Shown here one piece after another: positions 9,688 through 20,538 of a stretch of 64,000 nt of DNA; positions within the stretch are counted from its first letter, which is position 1, and each line of letters opens with the position of its first letter. Below the pieces are notes generated by a model that was not told the origin of the DNA, did not search any database, and saw only the letters and a program-made list of their open reading frames with translations. Both the position numbers and the translations under genes were made by a program. The stretch comes from Scleromitrula shiraiana (lineage: Eukaryota; Ascomycota; Leotiomycetes; Helotiales; Sclerotiniaceae): positions 1,674,001 through 1,738,000 of the forward strand of contig JABELC010000006.1 of assembly GCA_028455995.1 (NCBI GenBank). The letters run 5' to 3'.

Positions 9688-11151
9688 TTATAATTTCACA
9701 GGTGGTGTCGCCGACAAGGTTTTCCTATACAACCACTGAGCAAACTTAACACTAGGTTCATCCACTAGCTTTGTAATCATTTCTGCAAGCCACAGGGTGA
9801 AAGGGAATATTATCAAGTTTGCAGCAATGAAATTCAACTCCATTCCAAAAGGGCCAACCTTCGATATCGGAAATATGTTTAGCCAGCCGGAAAGTTCTTT
9901 TGGGTCTCCTTTTGGCCATCCGACAGCAGGGTATAATCTGCCTCCGAGTACAATCATAACAGGTCCGTGAACTAGGTAGAAGGCGAAAGATATTCGACCC
10001 ATATACTGACAAAATCGTGTCTCAAAGAAAGCTTTCAGCCATGGTATTCGTGGAACTGAAGCTACGAGGAATGTAGCTGCCCAGAAAAGATAGAAATACT
10101 TGTAATCAAAAACAGCCTGTGGTTTTAGATATGATAAATAGTACCAGCCAGGTGACTGCTTCAACAGCTCTACGTCCAAGGTGTGTGAAGGAACTCCTCC
10201 AAGGAGCATGCTAACAATGAATAGGTTGAAAAATATAAGTTCTTTGAAGGACTCAAACATTGAAAACCATTGAGGTAGATTGTCGTTTTCGGCGAGTAAA
10301 TCCAAATCGCAGAGTAGAGTACCAGAAATGAACATAGCGTATGCCGAACCATCTGCGATGTACATGAAGTAAACGATCAGTCCTGTTAGACACCATAATC
10401 TCGCGTTTCGTGTTGCTCTTGACAATGCCAAAAGTGTCGTGTAGATAGCAATAGACCCTCTGAACTCCACCGGAATTGACCAGGTGTGGACGTTATATGA
10501 GAACCAGGGATCACCACCGATCCGAAATATATAACTGAAATTCTTGAACTCCGCGTACCATTTCCATATCTCGTCGCGATATGTCGGTTCAGTTCCTGTA
10601 TCTATCCATATACTAAATGCATGTAAAAAGGTAAAATATAAAAACGTCGTGACGATAATCGGTAGGTAAAGTCGAAGCCATCTTCTGAATAATGCCGAAG
10701 TCAAGTTGTCTCCAAGCTTCAGAAAATCCCCAGATTGAATCAATGTCAAGGGTTTCCTGGATAAAACATAACCTGATATAACGAAGAAGGTAGAAACACT
10801 GAAATGTCCACCAGAGAAGAGATTCCTCACAAAAGGTAGGGAGACAAAGTAGTATTTCTTGTCGTATCCAAAACCATTCTCGAGGATATTATGGCCTCCA
10901 AAGTCTGTATGACACCACAACTCATGGTGAAGTAGATACACTACAAGCGCTGCAAATCCTCTTAAACCATCAAGCCATGCTGTACTGGTGATTTGTTTCC
11001 CTGGACCACTTGTCCTGCTGAAAAACGAAGGCTTCACAATATCAGCACAGAATTTCTTGGCTCGATAGTATTGTGCAGAAGGTGCTGAGTTCTCTATCTT
11101 TGCCTCCTCCAAATACACTTCATCCAAGATACCTTTGTATTCAGAAGGCAT
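9688..11151 (-). CDS. Acyltransferase 3 family membrane protein
   Basis: Single exon, 487 residues, about 8-10 hydrophobic segments. The signature of the acyltransferase-3 family (PF01757; NodX, OafA and fungal relatives) is clear: STAWLDGLRGFAALVVYLLH near residue 60 with the catalytic-type His in the first membrane helix, FSVSTFFVISGYVLSRK near 120, RRWLRLYLP near 155, TWSIPVEFRGS near 240 and RISFAFYLVHGPV near 395. These enzymes move acetyl or longer acyl groups from acyl-CoA to membrane-associated sugars or lipids. The fungal substrate is not known from sequence. It lies between a fucosyltransferase-like and an Och1-like gene, a setting compatible with acylation of a glycan or glycolipid (inference). 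Confidence 0.88.
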   Translation of the reverse strand: MPSEYKGILDEVYLEEAKIENSAPSAQYYRAKKFCADIVKPSFFSRTSGPGKQITSTAWLDGLRGFAALVVYLLHHELWCHTDFGGHNILENGFGYDKKYYFVSLPFVRNLFSGGHFSVSTFFVISGYVLSRKPLTLIQSGDFLKLGDNLTSALFRRWLRLYLPIIVTTFLYFTFLHAFSIWIDTGTEPTYRDEIWKWYAEFKNFSYIFRIGGDPWFSYNVHTWSIPVEFRGSIAIYTTLLALSRATRNARLWCLTGLIVYFMYIADGSAYAMFISGTLLCDLDLLAENDNLPQWFSMFESFKELIFFNLFIVSMLLGGVPSHTLDVELLKQSPGWYYLSYLKPQAVFDYKYFYLFWAATFLVASVPRIPWLKAFFETRFCQYMGRISFAFYLVHGPVMIVLGGRLYPAVGWPKGDPKELSGWLNIFPISKVGPFGMELNFIAANLIIFPFTLWLAEMITKLVDEPSVKFAQWLYRKTLSATPPVKL

Positions 11152-12325
11152 TTAGAGGATATAGAGTTTAGTCCACAGATTGCGGAATATCACGAACTGT
11201 TGTCAAGTGTTATTAATGTCGAAAGTATCCGGGAGACGACCCACATAAAAAACCGACCACACAACTACCAAAAAGACAAAATATTTTATAATTCTCGTTT
11301 TTCAATAAAACATTTAAAATCAATAATTTGAATTCGAAATTATATACAGTTCAATCTTCAAAAAGAAATATTGAAAAGTTGATTTATCAAAATTTTTGGC
11401 TTGGGGTGTATAATAAGGAGTCCGGATTTTTATGTTGGTGGGGAGATTGGGTGAACAATTTTGTAGGGTTTGGAACCAAGCTACAGATCTCGGAAGGAGT
11501 TTCTCCAAGTCATGAAAGCTGCAAGGTTGAAGACGCCCCATGTTGGAGAGTAGTGCTGCTCTTGAGACCCCCTCATACCCCTACATATTCACAAGCCGTA
11601 TTAGATCAGTGCGACTCCACTCCGAGGCTTCGGCGATCATCAGCGCGGGGTACTGAAAAGGATGGCTGATTCTATTAATATAATCTATCGTGAGTTGGCC
11701 GGTGTTGGTTCGGATTATAATGTGTTATCAGGTAAAGCTTGAGAATTGTTATGATAGTTCCGGTTGATTTTTGATCTGTTGGCTAGGAGCATATTAGATC
11801 GGGCTGTTTTAGGCCTTATTCGTATTGCTGTACCATCACATGTACACATGTATACCGAGGCCGCTAAGATTACACCGTTGCATTGAGCTCTGTTGGAATT
11901 GCCACGATTTCCCCACGGGGTAAAGCTGCCGGTCAGATACTTTATGATCACTGGATGAACCGAGCAAGCTATCTTTTAGTGGATCGGAATTCCTTCCATT
12001 AACGCAAAGCTTCGCATAAAGGCTGATAAAGCTTCGCATTTGGCCCAGGTGCCAATTTTTTACCCCTGTCAAGCGTCTTCGGGATTCAAAAGTTGGATAT
12101 TGAAATTGCTGTTGAAGATGCGCCAGAATTCCCCATTGATGAGTGATTGACGCCAATCTAATAACTCTTGGTAACCCCTTGTTGATTTAATAGTCGGCCA
12201 TTCATTCTCCTCTTGTTATACAATGATATTCTGCAGGTGATATGCAGATCTCACAGAATTTCCTCGGGTGAAATTTCTTTTCCATTCTTCATTCAACTTT
12301 CTGATATAGTAGTTAAAACGTTATC
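11152..12325. other. Divergent intergenic region, no gene seen
   Basis: About 1.2 kb between the divergent acyltransferase and sugar-transferase genes; holds both promoters. Open frames at 11328-11669 (+) and 11836-12156 (-) have no recognisable motif. Confidence 0.55.
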
Positions 12326-13675
12326 ATGCATCTGTTCCTCCCAGAAAGCATGAAATTATATGCAGCCAAAATGGAAAAGTTACGAAGAACTCAAAAGATG
12401 AACTCGACATCTCAATTTGGCGGTCGACTACCAAAGCAAATCCAACGAGCTTTACCAGTTTACGCTGTACTCATACTACTTATCCTGATTATCTCGAATG
12501 CAGATACCTTGAGCACATCTTCAATAAAGCACCACGGCGTATCGAAACGCGACATATCGCAAACTCCATTCACAGCAGCAACCCAATTTCCTAAAAAGAT
12601 ATGGCAAACATGGAAGGTTGATCCTCTAGGGTTTGCGGAGAGAGACTTATTGAGTGCTAGAACATGGACTCAATTGAATCCCGGCCACAGATACGAAGTT
12701 TTGACCGATAACAATGATATGTATTATGTCGAAACACATTTTGGACCTGATGGTATCGACCGACCGGACATAGTTGATATGTATCGAGCATTGAAGGTTC
12801 AGATCATTAAAGCCGACTTATTGCGCTACTTGATTATGTACATTGAAGGTGGTATCTACACGGACATCGACGTCGAAGCACTTAAACCGGTCGATAGATG
12901 GATTCCAGATCGATACGATATAAGTGAAGTAGATATGGTCATCAGTGTCGAAATAGATCAACCCGAATACGCGAACCATCCAATCCTTGGCAAGAAGTCT
13001 CAGTCATTTTGCCAATGGACATTCATGTGCAAACCTAGGCTTCCAGTCATGTTAACACTTATCGATAATATCCTGTTATGGTTAGAGGACGTTGCACGAA
13101 AGCAGAAAGTTTCTATTTCAAATATCAAACTTGATTTTGATGAGGTTCTATGTGGTACAGGGCCATCGGCTTTTACTAGTGTCATATTGGAGCAGATGAG
13201 TAGGAAAGCAGGCCATGATGTAGATTGGAGTATGTTTCACGCCATATCGGAATCTAAACTTGTCGGTGGATTTTTGGTTCTCACCGTGGAAGCATTTGCT
13301 GCGGGACAAGGACATTCAGATTCCGGAAATCACAACGCTAGAGGAGCTTTGGTTAAACATCATTATCATGCCTCGGAATGGCCATTGCTACATCCTCGTT
13401 ACAGTCACCCAATATATGGTGAGGTCGAAAAGTGTAACTGGGAAGCAGAGTGTGTTAGAATCTGGGACGAAAACAAAGCTGCATTCGATGCTCTATCTCC
13501 AGAGGAGCAGGCTCAGAAACTTGCTGTTAAGCAAGCACTCGATGCCCATGATGAACTTCATGCACAGATGGGGGCCACGAAATTGGATCTTGGTGCCCTT
13601 CAAAATTTGAACCCACCGCAATTGCCAATAAGGGAGAAATTGGATCTGAGATCCCTGGATTTACCCCCACAATAG
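12326..13675 (+). CDS. Och1-like glycosyltransferase with DXD motif (Gly_transf_sug)
   Basis: 449 residues to the first stop. A basic N-terminus is followed by one membrane anchor (residues about 42-58, LPVYAVLILLILIIS), as in Golgi type II transferases. FPKKIWQTWK opens the catalytic domain, and LLRYLIMYIEGGIYTDIDVE (DXD near residue 179) is the manganese/nucleotide-sugar motif of the PF04488 family (Och1, Hoc1, Sur1/Csg1). HHYHASEW is near the end of the domain. A C-terminal repeat tail with LDLxxLxLPPQ units follows. The first ATG is used; later in-frame ATGs (residues 9, 16, 25) are possible. The frame ends at a TAG inside the repeat tail, and the same frame stays open for another 91 codons (next entry). 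The sugar donor (probably GDP-mannose) is inferred. Confidence 0.85.
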   Translation: MHLFLPESMKLYAAKMEKLRRTQKMNSTSQFGGRLPKQIQRALPVYAVLILLILIISNADTLSTSSIKHHGVSKRDISQTPFTAATQFPKKIWQTWKVDPLGFAERDLLSARTWTQLNPGHRYEVLTDNNDMYYVETHFGPDGIDRPDIVDMYRALKVQIIKADLLRYLIMYIEGGIYTDIDVEALKPVDRWIPDRYDISEVDMVISVEIDQPEYANHPILGKKSQSFCQWTFMCKPRLPVMLTLIDNILLWLEDVARKQKVSISNIKLDFDEVLCGTGPSAFTSVILEQMSRKAGHDVDWSMFHAISESKLVGGFLVLTVEAFAAGQGHSDSGNHNARGALVKHHYHASEWPLLHPRYSHPIYGEVEKCNWEAECVRIWDENKAAFDALSPEEQAQKLAVKQALDAHDELHAQMGATKLDLGALQNLNPPQLPIREKLDLRSLDLPPQ

Positions 13676-13951
13676 TTAGATCCCAATCTCAATTTGAAGG
13701 ACATCAACTTAGCACCACACAAGATAGATATTAAGCCGGACCTAAAAGATTTGAATCTACCCCTTCAACAATTAGATCCGAACTTTGACCTGGAGGGTCT
13801 CAACTTAGATTCAAAACCGTTAGATCAGAACGTGGCCTTCACGCCAAGTCTAAACTTGCCTCAAAAGCCATTAGATCAAAACCCATTTTCAGGAACGTTT
13901 AACCAGGACCAGAACTCGAAAGCTGCTGAGGAGAAACCATTTGGAATATAA
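13676..13951 (+). other. In-frame continuation of the sugar-transferase repeat tail after a TAG
   Basis: Immediately after the TAG at 13673-13675 the same frame continues for 91 codons to a TAA, with the same repeat style as before the stop: LDPNLNLKDINLAP, LKDLNLPLQQLDPNFDLEG, LDSKPLDQN. The motif QQLDPN occurs later; before the stop the sequence is PPQ-stop-LDPN, so the stop sits exactly where a second Gln (CAG to TAG) would be expected. It is read here as either a stop-gain mutation that shortens the protein or a readthrough site. Confidence 0.7.
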
Positions 13952-14570
13952 TTTTGAATAGTGCGACTATAGATGGGAATACCCACAAGGTGTTTGGGTA
14001 GATCATATTGGGAATTTCTCTTTTCGATGCTAGAGCTAGCTTAATAGAAGGATTAATCTGGGACATAGAAACAAATGTATATCGTCGAATGAGGTTGGCG
14101 ATGTTAAGCTCAATGGAATTGGTCGTTGAAGAGAAGTCATGTTGGTTGTCTCTATGGAGTTTGAGGTTTCACGATCACGAGCTCTACATCAGAGTCTTGT
14201 TACCATGTCAATTATGAAAATCACGAAAGTAAATAGTATACAAATATAAATATACATACCTAAGTATTCAATAAAGAATCCCCCCTAGTCTCGCACATAT
14301 TCATGAATTGAGCTACAATCAATATTTTGCAATATTGCATTAAGTTATGCTGCCGAATACCACGTGTTTTCCACGAAACCACGCGATACGAGTAATGACC
14401 GAGATAGCTGGCATCTAGTTAATATGAGTTGAATCAAAGCTTTTGATGCCTGGCAAGAATCATGACCGAGGTAGTGTGGTGTAGTGTGGTGTAGTGTGGT
14501 GGGGAAGTGGGGGTCGAAAGATCAACTCCACGAGGAACTAAGATAACGGCATTTCAATATCCCTAGACTG
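13952..14570. other. Intergenic with a 10-bp tandem repeat
   Basis: No gene supported. At 14471-14500 the decamer GTAGTGTGGT occurs three times without interruption. The remaining sequence shows only short random open frames. Confidence 0.6.
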
Positions 14571-14839
14571 CTAAAAGCTTGAGCAAAATTGCCGATAGAT
14601 CGCCTCAATGGCTTCTATCAGATCCTGGTAAGAAGTAAAATGCTTCACCAAAGCTTGTAGAGAGGAAGATTTCTTTATTTCCACATGTATCCCGGATATT
14701 ATATCCTGGATAATATATCGCAACTACCGAGATCTTCCACTCCTTGAAATTTTCCGGAAAAGTCAAATTTAGAACTACCCAGCAATTTATCCAAACGCTC
14801 GAAATACGCTTGGATTTCGGAAGATTTATAAGGAGGCAT
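14571..14839 (-). pseudogene. Possible small gene, broken or with an unplaced intron
   Basis: From an ATG at 14839 one frame reads MPPYKSSEIQAYFERLDKLL and stays protein-like for 46 codons to a TAA. A different frame then reads SSSLQALVKHFTSYQDLIEA and IEAIYRQFCSS before a stop at 14571-14573. Both halves look like amphipathic helices and belong naturally to one protein. A canonical intron joining them is not obvious: a GTAGTT donor near 14731 exists but the acceptor would be AAAG. So this is either a two-exon gene with weak sites or a frameshifted relic. I recognise no family. Confidence 0.3.
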
Positions 14840-16424
14840 TGATATTCAAATCGTTGTTGAACTAACAACCGGTACTATATTTAACTTCTCAAGAGTAAAG
14901 AACTCAAGCATCCTCTAGGCTTGTCGTTCTATTCTAGAGTAATTTGAGGTCATTATCCAACTCTGAGGAGTTTATCCAACGTGTCGCCTGATTAACAAGA
15001 CGACAAACGACTTCCTTGAATGGCAGGTGGGGGTGTTTTCGATACCATACTTATGGTTTTGACGATGATAAGGATTAGAATATCTGACCTGTACGTGAAC
15101 CGATTACATAGATGTAAGAATCGTATGTATATGCGATGTAACTGTTGCTGCGCAGAAATATTATTGGAAATGTTTATTTATATATACAATATCGAGATTC
15201 GGAATACTGTGCGATCAATAGGGGATTTATGATAACGCGATGGACACCCCTTTGAGGCTCTAAAGTAGAGTAAATATTGAGGCTATGCAACGTGTAGGGC
15301 ATATACAATAGCGTACACACACTCAGTACTGCAGTTCGCCCCTATCATCAATCGTCAGCTTGGTAGATGACGGTGGGGGGGTTCATACCTTATGGGTGGA
15401 TACAGTTGACAACGACCATCACGGAAGATATTGATTATCTAACCAGACAGATTCGGAACTTCATCAAGGGGCCGAATTTACGAGATTTACATTACAACCC
15501 AATCCATTTCGAATGTCCGTTCAAAATATGAATATTCAGACGTATTTTGACTTAATTGGTTTTGAGTGTATGTTTGTAATACAGATAATGAAATTGATTA
15601 AATGTTAATGTCTGTCTAAATTATAGATATTCAAATTAACATGGGTTCTAGAGTCATTGTATGTTAACTGAAAGGACATTCGGAATTTCAACAGCTCATT
15701 ACCTCAAAGTGCTAGAACTTCGAATTGTCGCATCAGGTCAACTGCGACTGGCCAAGCGATATATTGTTTTGGATGTCTAAGACAGATCAAATTATCATTC
15801 ATTCGGTTTACCCCAAACACCAACATACCACGATCCAAATCCTGCAGGCCAAGTCGATAACCGTGATTTGCTGTATATTATCCGTTATCAGTGTGCATCC
15901 GCCCACCTGTTTCTTCTAGAGTATTTTTAGCGCTTCTAGAGGTGCAGCCCCAGCGGCTATTGAATCTCACCATGATGGGGGGCCTACTTGCATATTGAAG
16001 TAGACACACGCCACCCCATGCATTTTTAGGTTGTAGTCACTACCAAGTAGAGCTATGATCTCAATAGTACCGACTTCGAAGAGAAGCAGAATCCTTCGTG
16101 ATGGTGTGATGGGGCTAAAGTTATTATTTGCGGATCTCGAAGATAGAATTGTAGGCTAAAGAAATATGATTATGATGAATGAGACGGGGAGAAAGTTCTC
16201 CACCAGCTTAGCCATGGCAAGGCCAGCCGTATTTAAATACTCCACCATGATACCATAAGGCAGGTGTTTCGTTTGAAAGTTGGTTAGCATCTTGTTTTCT
16301 GAATCTACTTTCAGCTCACATCCTTTCTCTCCTGTCATTGCTTTGTACTAGTTTTGTCTGATCTGACAACACTGCCGAGCTCAGCTATATAAAATATCAA
16401 CCACAATAGTGAGAAGTAAGCACT
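14840..16424. other. Intergenic, upstream of an MFS transporter gene
   Basis: No gene supported. It holds one inverted-repeat element (15481-15695) and the promoter of the MFS gene. Open frames here are short and not protein-like. Confidence 0.55.
15481..15695. repeat. MITE-like inverted-repeat element (copy 2)
   Basis: The left arm contains CCATTTCGAATGTCCGTTCA and the right arm contains the inverted form GGACATTCGGAATTTCAACA ending at AGCTC. The interior is AT-rich and non-coding, about 215 bp in all. It shares its arms with the copies at 3382, 20335, 24084 and 39650. Confidence 0.6.
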
Positions 16425-18436
16425 ATGTCGACCTACAAGTCACTGAATAGGCCCACAAACTCCATCACAGATTCGCACAATGGATCAGGATTTCAACAAC
16501 CCCAAGAACATTCATCACAATATGGACGTGAAAGCACTCCGTCACCACCTGCTTCTCGTTCACTTGTTAATGAAGACACCGCCTCAAACTCAGAACTCGA
16601 AACTTCGAGTATGGAACTAGAGAAGGGAGACGACATGTCTGTTGATACTTCTGATCAAAAGAAGGGATGGAGATTTTTCGGCACAATTGCTTGTTTGGCC
16701 ATATTCAACTTCGTTTGTGCCATTGATGCTACAATTCTGAGCGTGGCTTTACCTGTAAGAATTTCTCTTTTTAGTTTTCATGAATGTCCCACCGGTATTC
16801 ATGTTACCAAAGCCTCTCAGTGATTCATAATGATGATTACACAATCCTAATATGAAACATCAAAGACAATTGCAACCGATATCAAAGCAAAAGCAATCCA
16901 AGCTTTCTGGTGCGGCACTTCATTCCTCCTCTGTTCCACAGTCTTTCAACCTACTTGGGCAGCTTTCTCCCACATCCTTGGGCGAAAGTCCGTTCTCCTA
17001 ACCGCATTGTTCCTCTTCTCTGTTGGCACAATCATTGCCTCTGTTGCCAGCGGCATTGCACTTCTCCTCGCAGGAAGATGTATACAAGGAATTGGGGGAG
17101 GTGGACTCGTTGGTCTCACCTATGTGATTTTAGCTGATATGGTTACGCTTCGTGAACGGGGGAAATGGATGTCAATTATATCGCTTCAGTGGGCAATTGG
17201 ATCGATTATTGGTCCTGTAATTGGTGGTGCATTTGCGGAAAAAGTTACATGGCGTTGGGTCTTTTGGTTGAATATCCCTTTTTGTGTTATTGGTGCCATG
17301 GGAATTCCTATCTGTTTGAAGTTGAACGCGAGGCAAGGTTCAGTTTGGACTAAACTCAAGGCATTTGATTGGCTTGGATCATTCTTGTTTGTTTCTTCAA
17401 CTACTACTCTACTAATTCCTCTCACTTGGGTAAGAACTTCCCGAATGCAATAATTGAGACATGGTAGAACTTTCAAACTAACTTTATCTGCTAGGGAGGA
17501 GTAATGTACTCATGGAACTCGGCTCGCACGCTCATCCCACTTCTTATTGGGTTCGGAGGTCTCATCACTTTCTTAATCTACTCCATCTATATATCAAGCG
17601 ACCCTTTGATTCGACGATCTCTATTCAACTCTCCCACAGCTATCGTCGCATATTTCGGAACCCTCGTACACGGTATCACTGTTTGGTCCATCCTCTTCTA
17701 TATGCCACTCTACTTCGAAGTTGCTCAAAATTACACACCTATCCAATCAGGAATCGGTCTCTTTCCCATGACATTTACCACCGCACCAGCAGCTGTTGTA
17801 GTTGGTCTTGTTATCGCCAAAACCGGTAAATATCGTCCTTCAATCTGGGTTGGATGGGCCCTCTCAACTCTCGGACTCGGTCTCATGATTCTCCTTAAAG
17901 AATCTACCAGCACCGTTTCCTGGATCTTTATAACACTCATTCCAGGTATCGGTCTGGGATGTTTGTTCTCTGCCCAGGGATTTGCGGCTCAGGCATCGGC
18001 TTCTAGTGCTGATCTCCCATTTGCAGGAGCTATGTATTCCTTCTTTCGTGCATTTGGCCAAACAATTGGTGTTGCGATCTCCGGTGTCATTTTCCAAAAT
18101 ACTTTCAAGAAGAAGGTTTTGCATACTTCTTATGCAGTATATGCGAATGAATGGAGTAAAGATGCTTCGGCATTTGTACAAATTGTGAAAGCCTGGTCTG
18201 ATACCGGTGCGGAGGGCGAAATGAAAGCTGTTGTTATTGGTGCTTATGTTGAAAGTTTGAAAATGGTTTGGATTGTTATGTGTGCGATTGTTGGGTTTTC
18301 TTTTCTCATGAGTTTGATTTTTATTAAGGAGATTACTATGTCTAAAGAGATTGAGTCGGAACAGGGTTTCGATCATGGATATAATAAGAGGAAGTCAAGA
18401 CAGACAGAAAGTATGATGGGTGGAATGGAGGCATAA
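16425..18436 (+). CDS. MFS drug/metabolite exporter, DHA2 (14-TM) type
   Basis: Three exons, 16425-16754, 16866-17429 and 17495-18436, give 611 residues in one frame; the first acceptor is the less common AAAG. The first about 85 residues are Ser/Pro-rich and cytoplasmic. FNFVCAIDATILSVALPTIA is the first membrane helix with the D-A-T-I motif of DHA2 drug:H+ antiporters. LGRKSVLL is motif A. RCIQGIGGGGLVGLTYVILAD carries the antiporter motif C-like Gly-rich helix, and QWAIGSIIGPVIGGAF follows. Fourteen hydrophobic segments are expected for the subfamily, which includes self-protection and toxin efflux pumps of fungal metabolite clusters. Neighbours are glycan-type genes and a DUF3237 gene, so export of a locally made compound is possible, but not shown by sequence. 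Confidence 0.9.
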
Positions 18437-18747
18437 TTGATACTGGAATCTGATGATTTTTTTATGAGTCCTTGTCTAGTGGGTTATGTATATACGAGGA
18501 AATTGTATATAATGGTGGCGTAAGGGAGCGGGAATACCCTCATTTATTAGTATTACTTCACTTCTTATATAGTATATATTACTATGATTTTTTTCTTCAA
18601 GTATAATATGACACTGTCGTTGATGAAACATAGACCTTTCGTGGAAAAACTTATAGAACCATCCATCCGCCACTTTCAATCCCATCTATGAGACTCGATA
18701 AGCACTATCAAAGTTAGTCTATCAATTGACATACATTCATTCTGAAT
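18437..18747. other. Short convergent intergenic gap
   Basis: 311 bp between the converging MFS and DUF3237 genes, AT-rich, holding the 3' ends of both; nothing else seen. Confidence 0.6.
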
Positions 18748-19240
18748 CTACTCATAAATAACTTCTGCCCCCTTCCTCATTCCACTGCCAATCCACATCC
18801 CACAATTGACCTTATCAGCATACCTCTCATCACCGGTTTCCATCTCAATAAACAATCTAAACTTATACGTATTTGGATCAACCTGATCTGCCGTTTTCGG
18901 ATCCGCCAATCGTGCCAATACATCCGGTGGCCCCGTCCTCCATCCATTTGTTTTAATTGTAATATATGCAGGCGGATTATCATGAGTTTGTAGTAAATAA
19001 TTCGTTTCTAAATGTGCGGATCCATCGGGTATTATGAGTTGATTATCTTGACCACCGGGCTATATAGAATAAGTTAGATAGTGGAAAACATTGTGGGAAA
19101 AGTAAAAATGGAGGGGGAAATACAAGAACGGTTCCTGATCCCCATGATCCGGACCATGTACCACCTGTAAATGATATCCAATTTCGTTGACCGAATGGAG
19201 TGGATCCAACAGATATTCGTGGATTAAGGGTAACGGCCAT
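18748..19240 (-). CDS. DUF3237 family protein (5' end uncertain)
   Basis: Two exons seen: 19124-19240 and 18748-19059, with an intron 19060-19123 (GTATTT...TATAG) that keeps frame. The join rebuilds the family core GSGTVL-PGGQD. Other DUF3237 landmarks are ISFTGGTWSGSWGSG, DGSAHLETNYLLQTHD, AYITIKTNGWRTG and the C-terminal CGMWIGSGMRKGAEVIYE. DUF3237 proteins are small beta-barrel proteins, often fused or next to metabolic enzymes; their activity is mostly unknown. The open frame extends upstream of the ATG at 19240 (HPDLSLPHPSLSLDFR, typical of relatives) without another ATG, so a further 5' exon is likely between 19330 and 19530. The minimum product is 142 residues. Confidence 0.75.
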
Positions 19241-19534
19241 TCGAAAATCAAGACTGAGACTAGGATGTGGAAGAGAAAGGTCGGGGTGTGGATACGTAGA
19301 TTCAATGGTTGTATGTTTTGGGGTATTATCTCTGTGGATGTGAGTTATGATTTCAAAATTGTAAGTTATGTTATGTCGTTATAATTAAAGTTAATGGAAC
19401 GGATATAGAAGATATGATATCAGAATCAAACTACTAGTAACTCACTCTAGCCCGGCGCCATAGTCAAAATCCCATAGGAAAGACGGTTTATCCCGTTCTC
19501 TATTTTCCAATATCTGAGAACCTTCTCTTCTGGT

Positions 19535-19771
19535 TTAAATACTCCTCATTCCAGACTCATTATTACCTTGTGATATATTGATATTTTCTTTCCATCCTAC
19601 TGACATTCTTGGATCATCATTCAAATTAGATCCACCAGGAAAGTTTTCTAGAGTTACATCCATTCCATATACATCCCATTCTGTATTTTTCTCATTTGAT
19701 GTATCTTCTGAATCCATGACTTCATCTGGTAGTAGACTTTTTAATCTTGTGAATGAATTATAGGAAATCAT
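19535..19771 (-). CDS. Hypothetical 78-residue protein
   Basis: An open frame with normal amino-acid balance: MISYNSFTRLKSLLPDEVMD, then WDVYGMDVTLENFPGG and a TAA. No domain recognised. It lies just upstream of the DUF3237 gene on the same strand, but no splice pair joins the two cleanly. It could be a small gene, an upstream exon or a relic. Confidence 0.3.
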   Translation of the reverse strand: MISYNSFTRLKSLLPDEVMDSEDTSNEKNTEWDVYGMDVTLENFPGGSNLNDDPRMSVGWKENINISQGNNESGMRSI

Positions 19772-20099
19772 TTCAAGTATCCTGTTTTTTTTCGATGTAC
19801 ATTGAGTACAGTTATTTGATGTTCAAATACTCACAATATGTATCATATACTGGTCATAACAAAACATATAATATTGTTCACAAATTCGTTCAACGTCCAA
19901 TATTCAAGATATACAATTGAAGTTGGACATACATATATTGAAGGTCGACCTCATGTGGGAGAGATGATGATGTGGCCCGTGCGGCCACGTAGTGGGGGTT
20001 GACTAAGGCGAAAATTCAAGCGAAGTATTGACTAAACAGATTATGTTTAATGAATATTGAATTAATTGTGACTCTTTCATCAATCGAATCAAAAATTCC
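19772..20099. other. Intergenic, upstream of tRNA
   Basis: 328 bp, AT-rich, with several TTGAACGT/GTTCAAAT-like motifs and no gene. Confidence 0.5.
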
Positions 20100-20192
20100 G
20101 CCCGGTTGGCACAATTGGTTAGCGCGTGGGCCTTTTACTATGTAAACAAAAGTATTAGCCCAAGGTTGTGAGTTCAAGCCTCACATCGGGCG
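20100..20192 (+). tRNA. tRNA-Lys (UUU) with a 19-nt intron
   Basis: A cloverleaf can be drawn. Acceptor GCCCGGT pairs with ATCGGGC (one G-U). The D arm has GCAC against GCGC around an AATTGGTTA loop, with one A-C mismatch. Anticodon stem TGGGC pairs with GCCCA, with loop C-T-TTT-A, and T stem GTGAG pairs with CTCAC around TTCAAGC. The intron starts one base 3' of the anticodon (after position 37), the canonical eukaryotic site, and reads CTATGTAAACAAAAGTATT. A T-rich Pol III terminator (TTTTCTTTT) begins about 11 bases after the gene. Internal A and B boxes are present within the D and T arms. Confidence 0.87.
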
Positions 20193-20334
20193 ATCAGTGA
20201 TTTTCTTTTGCATTTTCGAATGTTTTTACTACGATTTTACATATTTCTATGTTCCCATGTGGCTGAATCGATGTTGGTTGGAGGTAACTTCCTTTTTGGG
20301 GGGAATTTCTTCGGTTCTCCTCTTAAGATATTGA

Positions 20335-20538
20335 ATCCACTCCTGGATGTCTGTTCAGCATGTGAACATTTTGATATATCCTAAGTTAAGTTGTTTTCAA
20401 TGTTTGTATAAGATATAGGTATTCGAATGGTTTTAAGTTAATTCAGTTATGAATGTTTATTTAAGATATGGCCATTCGAATTAAAGTACAATATTTGTAT
20501 ATCAATTGAACGAACATTCGAAAGTTCAACAGCTTGAG
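20335..20538. repeat. MITE-like inverted-repeat element (copy 3)
   Basis: The left arm contains CTGGATGTCTGTTCAG and the right arm GAACGAACATTCGAAAGTTC followed by AACAGCTTGAG, which is the inverted counterpart. About 200 bp, AT-rich, non-coding, diverged from the copies at 15481 and 24084. Confidence 0.5.

Noticed and set aside
11836..12156. 106-codon minus-strand frame in the acyltransferase/transferase gap
   Set aside because: Lies in a divergent promoter region and has no recognisable motif.
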